From the NCBI GenBank assembly GCA_964431805.1, contig CAYSKV010000002.1:1-64000 (forward strand): a DNA stretch of 64,000 bases, in the 5' to 3' direction. This DNA is from JACPHD01 sp964431805. Lineage in GTDB: Bacteria > Patescibacteriota > Patescibacteriia > Patescibacteriales > GWC2-42-12. This document shows positions 39,801 through 46,381 of the stretch, in pieces; position 1 is the stretch's first letter; each line of letters opens with the position of its first letter. The notes under the pieces are model-generated. The model saw only the letters and a program-made list of their open reading frames with translations. It did not search any database and had not been told where the DNA came from. Position numbers and translations under genes: made by a program.

Positions 39801-41488
39801 ACCGCCTGTCCCGTACCGGCCTTACCACTACCAATTTCAATTAAATAATATTTGGCATATTTATTTTTAAGAGATTTTGGAAAAATTATATCTATAAATT
39901 TAGAATACAGATCATGAAGCGACCATAAAGAACGACCGGCTTCGCTAGTTAAATAATTTTTGCCGTTACTATTATACTCTTGAATTGAACCTCCGATTTG
40001 TTGCGCTGAATTATTAGTTTGATTAATTGCGTTTCCTGCCTGGGCTAATTTAGCTTGGCCGTTTTTTGAAACTAACCCAACGCCTTTAGCCGTGGCCAAA
40101 GTAAGCTTGGCTAATTTACGACCAAAGTCTAAAGATAATTCTTTTTGTCGATCGCCTAAGTCTTCTAAAACTACGCTTGCATTATATTTTGTTTGATTAA
40201 TAACTTCTTGCCCGCGTCGCGAAGTTGTATTAGCTAAAGCTAAAAGGCGTGGCATCGGCGAAGAAGTAAAAGAAGCAGTTTCCGATACGCCCGCAACCTT
40301 GCCTTGTCTTTTATTTGATTCGGTTTGTTCTGGTTTAGAATTAACTTCTTGTATTAAATAAGCTATTTCACCAACCGATTCACCTTGATAATTTACAAAA
40401 CTTTTTAAAATAGCTAAACTGCTCTGACCAAAATTTACAATTTCATCTGGTAAAATTGTTAAACCTAAATTTAAACCGCTAAATTCATTTTTAGCTAACT
40501 GAAAAAGCGGATTAACATTTTTTTGATATTGAACCTGCCAAAAACCAGTAATAAATAATGCCTGATCTTTTACCGCGCCTAATTTTAAGGCTAAAATCTG
40601 ATTGCGGCGCTTAAAATTATTTTCTAATTTTAAGCTTGAAGCGCTAATACGGTCAGCTAAAGTTAAAAACAAGCTATCTAAAGAATTCTTGCTTTCCTGA
40701 ACTAATTCTTTGCCTGGAATTATTTTATTAGCGCCAATTTTAATACTGGGAGTAAAAACATTAAAAGAAATTAAAGCCAAAACAATAATAATGGTTACTA
40801 AGGCGGTTTTAAACAAACGAGGAAAAAAACTTAAATTTTTCTTATTAGAAAAAAATTCTTTTTCAGTTTTTATTTTTTTAACGACAGAGCCTTGCTGAGT
40901 TAAAAAATCTTTAGCTTCTTGATGTAAATTTTCTTGCCATTTAACTTTAAGCCTAATTTCCGGTTCAACAAAGTCGGCGATAAATTTAGCTTCGGGAGTA
41001 ATAATTTTATTATTTAAAATTTCCTCTAGCTTATTTAATGAAATTTCGTCTGCGGTATAACCTTTTTCTTTAACACTTTTTTGAACAATTTTATTTTCCT
41101 CGTCAACCTTTTTAACGGCAGAATCTATTTTTTCTTGTTTAGTTTGATCGGCAAATTTTTCTTTGACCGCCCGCTCAACTAAATTATCAATCTGACTTTT
41201 TAATTTAGCCGAAGCTACAGACTCGGAAATAAGTTGTTTATTAGAAACTTTATTAGACGACAATTCTTGAACCGCTTCCGAAGATAGTCTTTTTTCGTCT
41301 CGAGCATGCAGCCCTAAATATTGATCAAACCATTCTTTAGTCGAATAATATTTATTACCAATTTTTTTAGCCTTTAATTTTTTTCGTTGCACTAAAATAG
41401 AAACATAGCCAAAACTATAAGAACTAGCCTCGGCTATCCTTTTTAAAGGTATTAGTTTTTTGTAATCATCAGATTGTGAGCGACGCAT
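27857..41488 (-). CDS. giant repeat adhesin with HTH-like N-terminus, single membrane helix and modular outside part (4543 aa)
   Basis: Residues ~10-60 resemble a MerR/excisionase-like winged helix (LKRIAEASSYSFGYVSILVQ). A charged region follows, then one membrane helix at ~230-252. Outside, a motif of the type GNVGIGTTSPYAKLSV recurs more than 20 times, as in phage tail-fibre and S74-type spike proteins. Embedded modules: four or five Asp-rich FG-GAP/VCBS-like repeats (~1535-1785, DLDNDGDYDLL), two discoidin-like modules (~1880-2060 and ~2800-2985, RFHIDLGS), YadA-head-like repeats (~3880-4060, AFGNGA and AFGSGAL), and a C-terminal FGE/sulfatase-modifying-like domain (~4340-4543, ending GFRCTK). 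It probably mediates host or surface attachment. The two genes that follow are membrane-anchored unknowns. The role of the N-terminal domain is unclear. Confidence 0.85.
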   Translation of the reverse strand: MRRSQSDDYKKLIPLKRIAEASSYSFGYVSILVQRKKLKAKKIGNKYYSTKEWFDQYLGLHARDEKRLSSEAVQELSSNKVSNKQLISESVASAKLKSQIDNLVERAVKEKFADQTKQEKIDSAVKKVDEENKIVQKSVKEKGYTADEISLNKLEEILNNKIITPEAKFIADFVEPEIRLKVKWQENLHQEAKDFLTQQGSVVKKIKTEKEFFSNKKNLSFFPRLFKTALVTIIIVLALISFNVFTPSIKIGANKIIPGKELVQESKNSLDSLFLTLADRISASSLKLENNFKRRNQILALKLGAVKDQALFITGFWQVQYQKNVNPLFQLAKNEFSGLNLGLTILPDEIVNFGQSSLAILKSFVNYQGESVGEIAYLIQEVNSKPEQTESNKRQGKVAGVSETASFTSSPMPRLLALANTTSRRGQEVINQTKYNASVVLEDLGDRQKELSLDFGRKLAKLTLATAKGVGLVSKNGQAKLAQAGNAINQTNNSAQQIGGSIQEYNSNGKNYLTSEAGRSLWSLHDLYSKFIDIIFPKSLKNKYAKYYLIEIGSGKAGTGQAVEQSPTTTEKIVNQTTIVQNSSPVRQVVAPTPKNLSIIGDTTVGGALNVSGATKLKDKLTVSGASEFLGDAVFNSALTVKDLIVTGSIKLNGVTITDGSLITGTQIINNNTYVTGTFSAGHTEVPSLGSTGPVGSQSLSAGEGGLTVAGDTYLNGEHVLIAGMVDLNNLLNIDQNGLALTVGDGTNDTFSVNTSDDIVTITGSLNHSGTSQFNGDIDLNGALDLDVASTSALTVGDGTNDNINIDTINDILTFGNSSTTDQMILNLRELTLNSASSTTALTVRQDGDGDIINLFDGANEVFTILDGGNVGIGTTSPQTIFHIVGTDGLIIPVGTTAERPTSITGAIRYNSETSQFEGYGNTSWGSLGGVIDVDQDTKITAEDSAGADNDQLKFSTAGTEWMRIDSNGNIGIGTTSPFQSLSVAGNMALTGAFYDSLSAAGTNGMVLQTTGLTTQWVATSTLGILAIGNEVIYGTPESVLFIDADGNLAQDNPNFYWDYVNNRLGVGTEGLYINSAGLLTTAGNSISLTTQSAGDFIDNAENPTDYESENSGPTGTIDAQVSADTDDGLGYYNSGSWLFDTSIGLAGAGTLESFASIDRVGSGLRFAGVNIPEGVTITSAYLSFYAVRGLPQIGGSGTKSKITGELSTSASTFSSLSDYQTRRGTIVGGANNNNITTAQVGWDDATWTASSWNNSPDISSVIQEIADLGAVTNLALFFDDHDNLSTSGNYIYAANSYEAGVSTAPRLHIEYGSSDTNLVAYAESTIKTQGSYSLRGEATITDSLNKTLTRTLDVPLNLSNINTIYFDLRSNRTGSNIKIGLHDSGGTTTEITPDLTSANAFQNITWDISGVVNASKDAIDQIIITIVNADSANTFYLDNIYFPDTANQSIAFSINNSERMRIAASGNIGIGTDNPTSLLNIAGTLGVSGLATFSGTPTGSGIGQGSVYINPTESGEGAPVFQGWEAQTDWDMENIPSLDVVPALADLDNDGDYDLLMNLDGIIGAYENTGSATSPTWTARPEWNVPTDFGSWGYPTVADLDNDGDFDLLVGTTADMAYGVENTGNATSPAWALKTEWNTPVITNTDMNLPTLGDLDGDGDYDLMVGFYNNGGAYIILGYENIGTVSLPSWSAEPSWNIPIPANYAIYPILSDFDDDGDQDLFIGNWLYAANSVYGFENTGDGSAPVWTNNPDWAIAVIGGINIPAFADLDDDGDKDMLLSTRTGIIRGYEQIKEVIHTTIFGVALNGSEMLRVSSDGITNILNGEVTNNLIVSGNVGIGTTEPTARLHLGAGTSAVGTAPLKFTSGTLLTDPEAGVMEFLGDNYYLTITSGYQYQTQYPPEQSATYVRATSENTPQYMAYFATDPNKSLIGDDNNDNWNASNGATTNQRFHIDLGSAKTVTKIYYENAHDSGNYTEAGVRHFTFWGSNDSSAFDDLTYGDDTNWTQLTTLETEFEQHVAANTPDPKYITVENNTAYRYYAFKFADNWGSYFMAVRRIELQQQEGENEAGSRKGIVLNDGVNLVAGRVPFATTNGRLIDTADFVFNGTNLGIGTTSPFARLSVVGDAYIAGNLTATGTITSSGLSVSGDILPSANLTYNIGSSSYRWNEGWFDTLNIGTSTWSIKNSDNGRLSIFDSASGAGNERVSILTNGNVGIGTAAPGYKLSVSDLITNQAYISSEVTNAKGVFTAYSPSANYPRTQFLTGNTASDVNAALVIAPLYSSIGVGKQSFISIDTNKDTLDESHYNAVISVAIDGTTSFLTAKKGGTEVGGGDIIIGPAATERMRITATGNVGIGTTSPYAKLSVVGPAVAEYFNATSTTATSTFAGGLVAGNGSLNVLQNGNIGIGTVSPGYKLDVNGSIRLGDIATPSHVWVIPTTGEMAHYYSTETQPRTIFDRDFNGATQDGWFFGSGGSSTIDATAVGIARSGTRKLGLFTSDGSTRQERFTIDGNGYVGIGTTSPYAKLSVENTLGGLAPLFTIASSTVGAATSTYLTVASNGNVGVGTTNPTTAVEISGLYPELTITGTNSSLYHGGALVLNTSADVKRGQGLYMFNGSSDTEWFSGRPYDNISSDYYVVGRKSSVSAHDRETAATSHAFLTITNTGNVGIGTTSPYQTLSVSGNMALTGAFYDSLSSAGTNGMILKTTGSATEWVATSTLFTAGVSTLPTGTNGQTLTYQNSAWTATSSLYIEANGNIGVGVTSPSAFLHLAAGTTTAGAAPLKFTAGTLLATSEAGAIEFDGNSFYGSINSNGFVSNYPLAYSDTYVKATSIYDASYWPYYATNPSLSVTGSQQNNNSWVGANGSITNQRFHIDLGSSMVVTRIYYENAHHYGGSTGGGVKNFTLWGSNDANAFAELTYGIDTNWTQLTTSQSTFDQHVAADQADPKYINVTNNTAYRYYAFKFADRWSTESWMGVRRIELQSGSVVGDRKGFVLNDGIDLISGRIPFATTNGRLTDNANFVFDGTNLGVGTTSPYQTLSVAGNMALTGALYDSLSSAGTNGMILKTTGSATEWVATSTLFTAGIDSLPIGATGQTLTYQNSAWTATSSLYIASNGNVGIGTTSPNSLLYLQSDNPKITLDDNYATLRSYSIRTHGGNFYLKDETIGADVITVLPSTAIGGGLIIDPYSNVSGLNPGSTSYATRLSSAANNHFVFDLLNNDINDAIAFRYSAGLTSTVDTIGFVMKGSGNVGIGTTTPNTLLDVYSSAAVSTSGQNVLKLQAAVASATVGSGPRIVFTGNGTSSGSELADIRGYTFGAGATGLAFGTGFGAVTTKMVIDNSGDVSIGSTTPYAKLSVTNTGTGPSFIVEDSTSPDATPFIIDASGNVGIGTTTPNTLLDVYSSAAVSTSGQNVLKLQAAVASATVGSGPRIVFTGNGTSSGSELADIRGYTFGAGATGLAFGTGFGAVTTKMVIDNSGDVGIGTTNPSYSLDVAGTFRASSTSNAIFGNGSTGGISLGDGSITKSSGVNFTFNSGVTANSFSTTGSISAYGGTIGVDTTSGYYIAFNNAGLGAGRIGVSSSAGTGIFGNGGLTYATVFGTDNATPLQFFTNDTARMTIDSTSGNVGIGTTSPYAKLSVENTLGGSAPLFVVASSTAGAATSTYLTVASNGNVGIGTTSPTSRLSIIGSGSTSSTYSFNVNNSSGNNIIMARDDNRVKIGQSYDTTISKTLEVAGNFNFDTVANPTNAQTQGMVLTNSGAGSIPAGTYYYAVAFGTADGDTGGASYTIFPTITSASDFSVSISNIPTSTDPRVTKRKIYRSQAGTVGDYYYLYYIGTINDNTTTTYSDNSAMDTTATDWIYNKNNTTAGIIYRDGVVFGRLGNYVTAFGNGAMPVVTRGSTSSAFGSGALAALTTGNDNDAFGNGAVASLISGIGNAGFGYATLQGNQTGSSNAAFGQNALRNNSNYSYSFNNAFGSHALFGLTTNNNSNNALGYGAGRNAQGSYGTYLGYAAGYQASATTVGNYNIVIGSDSGSVLGSGANNILIGKDVELTSPTTSNQLNIGNLIFATGMDGTGTTLSTGKVGIGSTTPYAKLSVTNTGTGPSFIVEDSTSPDATPFIIDASGNVGIGTTSPQALLTVGSSTPVYLLAGDKYNSAYISGLLEVGGTGTSTIASNLDVLGTLHATNSYVGDLIFANNFRFTEAASGITPQALFLQNQNGENIMSFDENGSIIIGKDSVSEPGQEPEVKIVELTEITASSTKTAFIVNQSGSGDIADFQANGVSIMNIAQSGEVKVAGSMLVDGRIMLCAGGYCSNALDSAVDETMADLGVEGKVVAGAFEGYCEDGFVWVPGSAKYGTLPGFCVQADLMKDELDQIKTNISQGEAQIACQTLGTGYHLIGENEWLTIAENILQNPDNDSDTNIAGMQLATTSISYKLNNDNLINNLVGEVSEWTDSNITQDDTINPLSDEWQEYNLISSFKSLQYLKPAYYLTSSNNGIGKILTGAGDVPVRGFIRGFDGIYSLDLSHSPAEQNNNVGFRCTK
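31049..31732. repeat. recent 408-bp tandem duplication inside the giant adhesin
   Basis: Bases 31049-31324 and 31457-31732 are identical (276 bp, period 408). The spacer 31325-31456 also recurs almost unchanged at about 29108-29240. It encodes a 136-residue block with LQAAVASATVGSGPRIVF. The identity at DNA level means recent duplication or an assembly effect. Confidence 0.85.
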
Positions 41489-41825
41489 GGGGATGTATCG
41501 TTTTGAGCTTACTTTTTATTTTTTCAGCTCGGGAACTATAATTAATATATTTATTTAATTTTAGAGCAAACTTACTTTAATGATTATCAAATGCTTATCA
41601 ATTTTATGTCTTTATTATAACATAAAAACGCCTAAAATTATATGTTTTATTTGGTTTAAAATGTTTAAACTATTATTTTAATCTTATACTTTAAAATGTC
41701 ACCACTTTTTAATGCAAAACTGATTAGATAGCTATTACTTTTAGACTTACATTAGGTTAAATTTTAAGGCTTAATTTTAAAACTGCTTTTTAAAAAAAAT
41801 TGATCGCACACAAACATAAATCTAA
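41489..41825 (-). promoter_or_regulatory. long AT-rich leader and candidate promoter of the giant adhesin
   Basis: About 340 bp without a convincing gene. The best signal on the minus strand is an extended -10, TGTTATAAT (41614-41622), giving a leader of ~120 bases. No good -35 box stands at the usual distance. No ribosome-binding site precedes the ATG at 41488. The remaining AT-rich DNA shows nothing else I can support. Confidence 0.45.
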
Positions 41826-41857
41826 TAAACAAAAAATCGCCATGAGCTCGGCGATTT
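41826..41857 (-). terminator. intrinsic terminator after the O-antigen ligase operon
   Basis: AAATCGCC (41834-41841) pairs with GGCGATTT (41850-41857) around an 8-base loop. On the minus strand the hairpin is followed by TTTTTTGTTTA. Confidence 0.8.
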
Positions 41858-41901
41858 ATTAAAACATTTTTTAATTGATTTATCCACAGCTAAAGACTTC
41901 T

Positions 41902-43242
41902 TTAAACGACATCGTTAAATTTTAAACTTTTTCTTTTTTCGCTTTCTACCATCCCTAGAATAAACCAAAAAAATAATATACCAAAATGTAAACTAAAGAG
42001 CCAATGATCAATAGACATTAAAATAATCAATACAATTAAACTTGTGACTGCTACGTTATTACGAAAATTAAAACATCTTAAAATTAAATATATTATTAAC
42101 CCAAGAAAAAATAATAACCCGAAGATTCCGGTCTCCGCCCATATCAATAAAAACACATTATGAGTTGGTTGATAATAAAAATTTTCTTGATTTGGTATTT
42201 GGCGGCTTAAAGCTAGGGTGTAATTACCTAAACCAACTCCGGTTATCGGATATTTTTTTATTATCCCTATAGCCTCGTGATATGAAGCAACTCTTTCTAC
42301 TTTTGATTTTATTTCTAGCCGCGAATTATTCGTTAATCTAGTTATAACTAATTCGTTGTATTGAAAAAATAAAATACCAATTAAAATACTGGAAAATAAA
42401 ATAGCGGTTAGCATTTCTTTCTGTGATTTTAAATCTCGCCTGATTAGAAAACTGATTAACATAAAAAATCCTCCAGCTAAAACCGCTAACCAGGCTCCGC
42501 GAGAAAAACTAAAAAATAAAGCCACGGAAAATATTGCTAAAAATATCCAATTAACTATTTTAAAAAATTTAACATTAAAAATTTGTCTTGCAACCATCTG
42601 TCCAATTAACAATAATATTCCGATCGCTAAAATGCCGCCTAACATATTCGGATGATCAAGTCCGCCATAAGCTCTTAACCATCTTTCGCCAATACCGTCT
42701 CTGGCTACAAATTCAACCACCGAAGTTCCGAGTTGCGCCGGATCATGCGTAGCTAAACCTAACCACTTATTAGAAAAACTTGATTGATTAAAAAATTGCC
42801 AGATACCTAAAATCGCTTGTAAAAAAATTCCAGCGAGCGCCGCGTAAATCAATTTTAATTTTTCATAATTAACGTTCGCAATAAGCCAAAACAATCCCAC
42901 GCCTAATATTAACCAACTAAATTTATATAAAGCCAATAATTTATTGGCCGCCAATAAGCCGGAAATAGCTGAAATTAATAAAAATCCGCCTAAAAACCAG
43001 TCAATAACTCTACTATTATGAGAATCCAAACCATTTTCATTGCGGGTTTGGCCAGCGACCAAGGAATAAAATACCCAAACAACATATAGTAATAAAACTA
43101 AAATCAATAATATATCTACTCCATATAAACTATACGTTTGATATTCATTAAAGCCGGCTTTAATAATCCAGCGGGTTTGCAAAGGCAATAAAAAAACTAA
43201 TAAATATAAACCGTATTCAATTGTTTTAGAAAAATATTTCAT
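41902..43242 (-). CDS. O-antigen ligase/polymerase-like membrane protein, Wzy_C domain (446 aa)
   Basis: Around 11-12 hydrophobic segments span the protein. The Wzy_C-type signature is visible in order: FFSFSRGAWLAVLAGGFFML (~245-270), an extracellular loop with the EAIGIIKKYPITGVGLGNY motif, and the THNVFLLIWAETGIFGLLFFL stretch (~355-380) where the key His sits. Family members join glycan chains to lipid or protein acceptors at the outer face of the membrane. In CPR cells, which lack LPS, a surface glycan or glycoprotein target is more likely. It is the last gene of a three-gene run with RmuC and a nucleotidyltransferase-like protein, followed by a terminator. Confidence 0.85.
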   Translation of the reverse strand: MKYFSKTIEYGLYLLVFLLPLQTRWIIKAGFNEYQTYSLYGVDILLILVLLLYVVWVFYSLVAGQTRNENGLDSHNSRVIDWFLGGFLLISAISGLLAANKLLALYKFSWLILGVGLFWLIANVNYEKLKLIYAALAGIFLQAILGIWQFFNQSSFSNKWLGLATHDPAQLGTSVVEFVARDGIGERWLRAYGGLDHPNMLGGILAIGILLLIGQMVARQIFNVKFFKIVNWIFLAIFSVALFFSFSRGAWLAVLAGGFFMLISFLIRRDLKSQKEMLTAILFSSILIGILFFQYNELVITRLTNNSRLEIKSKVERVASYHEAIGIIKKYPITGVGLGNYTLALSRQIPNQENFYYQPTHNVFLLIWAETGIFGLLFFLGLIIYLILRCFNFRNNVAVTSLIVLIILMSIDHWLFSLHFGILFFWFILGMVESEKRKSLKFNDVV

Positions 43243-43246
43243 AATT

Positions 43247-44188
43247 CTACATTAGCCTCTTCATGGTTTCGCTAAATTTATTACGATATTCTTCTCGCCT
43301 ATCATTCGCGTGCAATTTAATAACTTGATCATTAATTACTACTCGGCTATCCTGATTCATTAAATTTTTTAACTGCGGCGGCAGCCATCTTAGTTGTAAT
43401 TCTTTAAATTGCGGCTCTAAACCACCGATAAATAAACTGACTAAATCATGATAAAATTCTGATAACACTGGCTTAACCCGCCTTTGATTTAAAGAGTTAA
43501 TCGGCTGCCAATTAGGTAAATACTCTTTTAGCCATAAATTAGCGCCAATAAATTTTTCATAAACTCCGCCATTATCAAAAATTGGCGTTAGTCCGGCCAG
43601 CCAATAAATAAAATAAATATCATTGCTATTTAAAGCTTCTTTATCTTTAAGCATCAATCCGTTAAGATCCATAGCCTTCGCGCCCACATAAAAACTTAAA
43701 CAAATTTTATCGCGCGACTTACCTGGCCGCGGCCTTAAACCCAATATTTTAGTAACGCCAGCGCAAAAAAATCTAGTCAGCCAAATTTGTTTATCTTCGG
43801 TAATAATAAAAAAATCAATATCGCTATTATCCTTTAGATTATGCGCCCCGAGTAAATTACCAATCGCAATCATTTTTATCCAAGGAATAAATTTAAAAAT
43901 TTTTGAAGCTAGCATGGCGCGCTTAAATTTTCTATCGGTAAAATTATAACGACTCAATCTTTCTTTAATATTTTTTTCTTGACCGACTAAAAAGTAAAAA
44001 CCATTACTGGTTTCAATCTTGTCTATTCCGTCGTCCAATACTTTCATTACTTCAACTAGCTCGCATTTTAAACTTAAATTAAGCCAAACTTCTTTTAAAG
44101 TTAGCGGATAATCAAACATATCAAAAAAAGCAACCACTTTTATGATCGCCTCCTTTAAATTAGAATTATTTTCCATGCTGTTGTTCAT
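43247..44188 (-). CDS. nucleotidyltransferase-fold protein (313 aa)
   Basis: The motif IGNLLGAHNLKDNSDIDFFI (~109-128) fits the pol-beta nucleotidyltransferase fold. A Gly-containing loop precedes the two metal-binding Asp residues (123 and 125), as in minimal nucleotidyltransferases. The N-terminal ~80 residues look like a winged-helix segment (FFDMFDYPLTLKEVWLNL). The C-terminal half is helical, with no recognised domain and no membrane segment. Overall it resembles CPR proteins that couple a winged helix to a nucleotidyltransferase domain; the substrate is unknown. It lies between RmuC (6 bp) and the O-antigen ligase-like gene (4 bp) in one operon. Confidence 0.7.
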   Translation of the reverse strand: MNNSMENNSNLKEAIIKVVAFFDMFDYPLTLKEVWLNLSLKCELVEVMKVLDDGIDKIETSNGFYFLVGQEKNIKERLSRYNFTDRKFKRAMLASKIFKFIPWIKMIAIGNLLGAHNLKDNSDIDFFIITEDKQIWLTRFFCAGVTKILGLRPRPGKSRDKICLSFYVGAKAMDLNGLMLKDKEALNSNDIYFIYWLAGLTPIFDNGGVYEKFIGANLWLKEYLPNWQPINSLNQRRVKPVLSEFYHDLVSLFIGGLEPQFKELQLRWLPPQLKNLMNQDSRVVINDQVIKLHANDRREEYRNKFSETMKRLM

Positions 44189-44194
44189 AATAAT

Positions 44195-45286
44195 TTATTC
44201 AACCTGCGGTTTATCAACGGCTAATGGTTCAATTTTTGCTTCTCCGCCTGTTATTTTCGCTACATCCTTATCAATTAAATTAAATTGTTTATGGGCGTTA
44301 TTATAATGGCTTACCGTAGTTGATAAGCTAGAGCCAACTTTTTTAAAATACTCATCGTAGCCATATAAATGCCTGCCCAACTTTTCAACTCCGCTTCTAA
44401 TTTCTTTAGCGCTTTCCTCAATTTGCATAGCGCGAAGTCCTTGCATAACGGTTTGCAAATAAGCTAAAAATGACGTGGGCGAAACAATAATTACTTTATA
44501 TTCTCCAGCGGCTCGCTGAATTAAACTATTGGTATCTTCATCATGCAGCATGCCAACTTTATTTACTAATAAATCATAGTAAATTGATTCATGCGGTATA
44601 AACATAAAAGCAAAATCCATAGTTTTTTCTCCTGGCTTAATATATTTTGCCGTTTCTTTTATGCGCTGCTTTAAATCATTAACAAATATTTTTTCCAACC
44701 GCGCTCTTTCGGTTTCATTTCTTTCTTCTACTAAACGATTATAATTTTCTAAAGAAAATTTTGAATCAATCGGAATAACTTTATCTTTAACAAAAACTAC
44801 CGCATCAACTATATCTCCATTTTTAAATTTATATTGCATTTCATAACTTCCTGGCGGTAAAACATTTTTTAAAAGCGTTTCAAGATAATACTCCCCTAAA
44901 ATTCCTCTCTGCTTGGGATTTTTTAAAATATCCTGCAAATTTTGCAATTGGGCGGAAAAATTTACTACTTGTTTATTAGTCTCTTCTAATTTTGTTAGTC
45001 CGGCAACAACATCAGCAATTTGCTTAGCCGACTGTCCGCTTATTCCCTGAACCGTTCTTATGGTTTGATTAATTTGTTCTTGGGTCGCTCGATGGGTTTC
45101 TGATAATTTACTATCTATGGTTTGGCGAAGTTCTTTATTCTGCTCTCCGATCATAGCCAATCTCTCACTCATAACCGCTAATTTTTCATTATCGCCCCCA
45201 TCCTTACGTTTTATTAGCAAAAAAATCACTATAGTCAAACCTAAAGTTAAAATAATAAAAAACAAAATAAATAGATAATTTTCCAT
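44195..45286 (-). CDS. rmuC: RmuC family DNA recombination protein
   Basis: One N-terminal membrane helix (~4-24) is followed by a coiled coil (~35-115, with EQNKELRQTIDSKL) and the RmuC domain (~120-330). The domain shows ILGEYYLETLLKNVLPP, VDAVVFVKDKVIPIDSKFSLENY and FMFIPHESIYYDLL, which carry the PD-(D/E)XK-like core. In E. coli RmuC limits inversions and other rearrangements at short repeats. It acts at the membrane side of the nucleoid. The length of 363 aa is on the short side of normal. It is the first gene of the operon with the nucleotidyltransferase-like and O-antigen ligase-like genes. Confidence 0.93.
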   Translation of the reverse strand: MENYLFILFFIILTLGLTIVIFLLIKRKDGGDNEKLAVMSERLAMIGEQNKELRQTIDSKLSETHRATQEQINQTIRTVQGISGQSAKQIADVVAGLTKLEETNKQVVNFSAQLQNLQDILKNPKQRGILGEYYLETLLKNVLPPGSYEMQYKFKNGDIVDAVVFVKDKVIPIDSKFSLENYNRLVEERNETERARLEKIFVNDLKQRIKETAKYIKPGEKTMDFAFMFIPHESIYYDLLVNKVGMLHDEDTNSLIQRAAGEYKVIIVSPTSFLAYLQTVMQGLRAMQIEESAKEIRSGVEKLGRHLYGYDEYFKKVGSSLSTTVSHYNNAHKQFNLIDKDVAKITGGEAKIEPLAVDKPQVE

Positions 45287-45312
45287 AAAATAAGCCTAAA
45301 AATTATATTATT

Positions 45313-45341
45313 ACCCTATCATCTTTTATAAAAACTTTCAA
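45313..45341 (-). promoter_or_regulatory. candidate promoter of rmuC
   Basis: Minus-strand TTGAAA (45336-45341), a 17-base spacer and TAGGGT (45313-45318). The -10 box is weak but keeps the TA...T core. The start would be near 45306, giving a 20-base leader. Confidence 0.35.
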
Positions 45342-45371
45342 CAAAGCTAATTTTATAAATATTTTATTAAT

Positions 45372-45408
45372 TAAATAAAAAGGCCCGGAAACAAAATTGT
45401 TTCCGGGC
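45372..45408 (-). terminator. intrinsic terminator of the HExxH secreted protein gene
   Basis: GCCCGGAAACAA (45383-45394) pairs with TTGTTTCCGGGC (45397-45408). On the minus strand it is followed by CTTTTTATTT. It is the strongest hairpin terminator in the window. Confidence 0.9.
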
Positions 45409-45422
45409 TGAAATTATTTTAG

Positions 45423-46139
45423 TTAGAATGGATAAACCACTCCGGCTATCACTTCATCTTTGCTCACATTAACGAACGGCAAAATTTTAAATTTAGGGTT
45501 TTTATAAAGCCTGTATATGGTGAACGCTGTATGAGCTAATAATAGCGCCTTAACGAAATCAGTATTTATACCATTCTCGCGCATCATTATAAAATCTTTA
45601 TAACCGGCCTCAGAAATACTATCAACAATTATATAGGCTATATTGTTAATAGCATAAAATGCGGTATAGCCTATAGTAAAAGCATTAATAGTATCTGTCG
45701 CGAAGATTAATTCTTGACCTAAGCCTTGCGCGCCGAAACCCGCAATGGAAATGTTGCGATGTTTTGATCGAGCAGAAGGGCTAAATATAAGATTTCCTTC
45801 ATCATCTATAAAATCTAATTTTACATTCTCAGCGCGAGCCACTATTATATGACCAGCCTCATGAACAACTTCACTAGTAACACCGCCAAGCATAAACAGA
45901 GCAATAAATTTTTGAATCTCTTTCGCTTGCTCGTCTTCCAATGATCTTTTATCTTGCTTAAAATCTACTCCGCTACTTTGAGGTTTGTTTATTTCTTCTC
46001 GCGACCATATTTCTGCGCTATAACTCATGCTGTCAGCGTATGTATCATCTCCTATTGGTACTGACGCTGAACAAAGAGTAGAAAACAAACAGACCAGACT
46101 AACTGCGACAACAATTACTGCAAAAATTTTCTCTTTCAT
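45423..46139 (-). CDS. secreted protein with HExxH zinc-peptidase motif (238 aa)
   Basis: A classic signal peptide (MKEKIFAVIVVAVSLVCLF, cleavage probably near CSA|SV at ~25) is followed by an acidic spacer and a helix with EVVHEAGHIIV. HEAGH at 93-97 matches the HExxH zinc motif of M50-like and related metallopeptidases. Two later hydrophobic stretches (~135-175) could be membrane helices or a hydrophobic core. A third zinc ligand is not obvious, so activity is not assured. It has an unusually strong ribosome-binding site (GGTGAAGGGAG just before ATG), its own promoter and its own terminator, so it is a single-gene unit unlike its neighbours. The family is not recognised. Confidence 0.65.
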   Translation of the reverse strand: MKEKIFAVIVVAVSLVCLFSTLCSASVPIGDDTYADSMSYSAEIWSREEINKPQSSGVDFKQDKRSLEDEQAKEIQKFIALFMLGGVTSEVVHEAGHIIVARAENVKLDFIDDEGNLIFSPSARSKHRNISIAGFGAQGLGQELIFATDTINAFTIGYTAFYAINNIAYIIVDSISEAGYKDFIMMRENGINTDFVKALLLAHTAFTIYRLYKNPKFKILPFVNVSKDEVIAGVVYPF

Positions 46140-46249
46140 CTCCCTTCACCTCTATATTTTATTTTATTCAATTATTTTATATTTTTATCTTTTATTAGCC
46201 ATAAAATTAGCTAAAAAAAAGTCTTTTGTTAATGAACTATTAACTTGAT

Positions 46250-46278
46250 AAACTATCATATTCTCTATTTTTCGTCAA
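46250..46278 (-). promoter_or_regulatory. candidate promoter of the HExxH secreted protein gene
   Basis: Minus-strand TTGACG (46273-46278), a 17-base spacer and TAGTTT (46250-46255). The leader of ~100 bases is AT-rich. The promoter is back to back with that of uvrA. Confidence 0.45.
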
Positions 46279-46302
46279 TTAAAATTTATTTTCCTTGCTT
46301 TC

Positions 46303-46331
46303 TTGCCAGGAATACTTTTTTAATGTATAAT
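46303..46331 (+). promoter_or_regulatory. promoter of uvrA
   Basis: TTGCCA (46303-46308), a 17-base spacer and perfect TATAAT (46326-46331). The start would be near 46338, 44 bases before the ATG. No LexA-like operator was seen around it, and no Shine-Dalgarno site precedes the ATG. Confidence 0.75.
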
Positions 46332-46381
46332 TGATTGCATTGTTTTAAATAACTCGGTTATTAATATAATATTTATTATCT

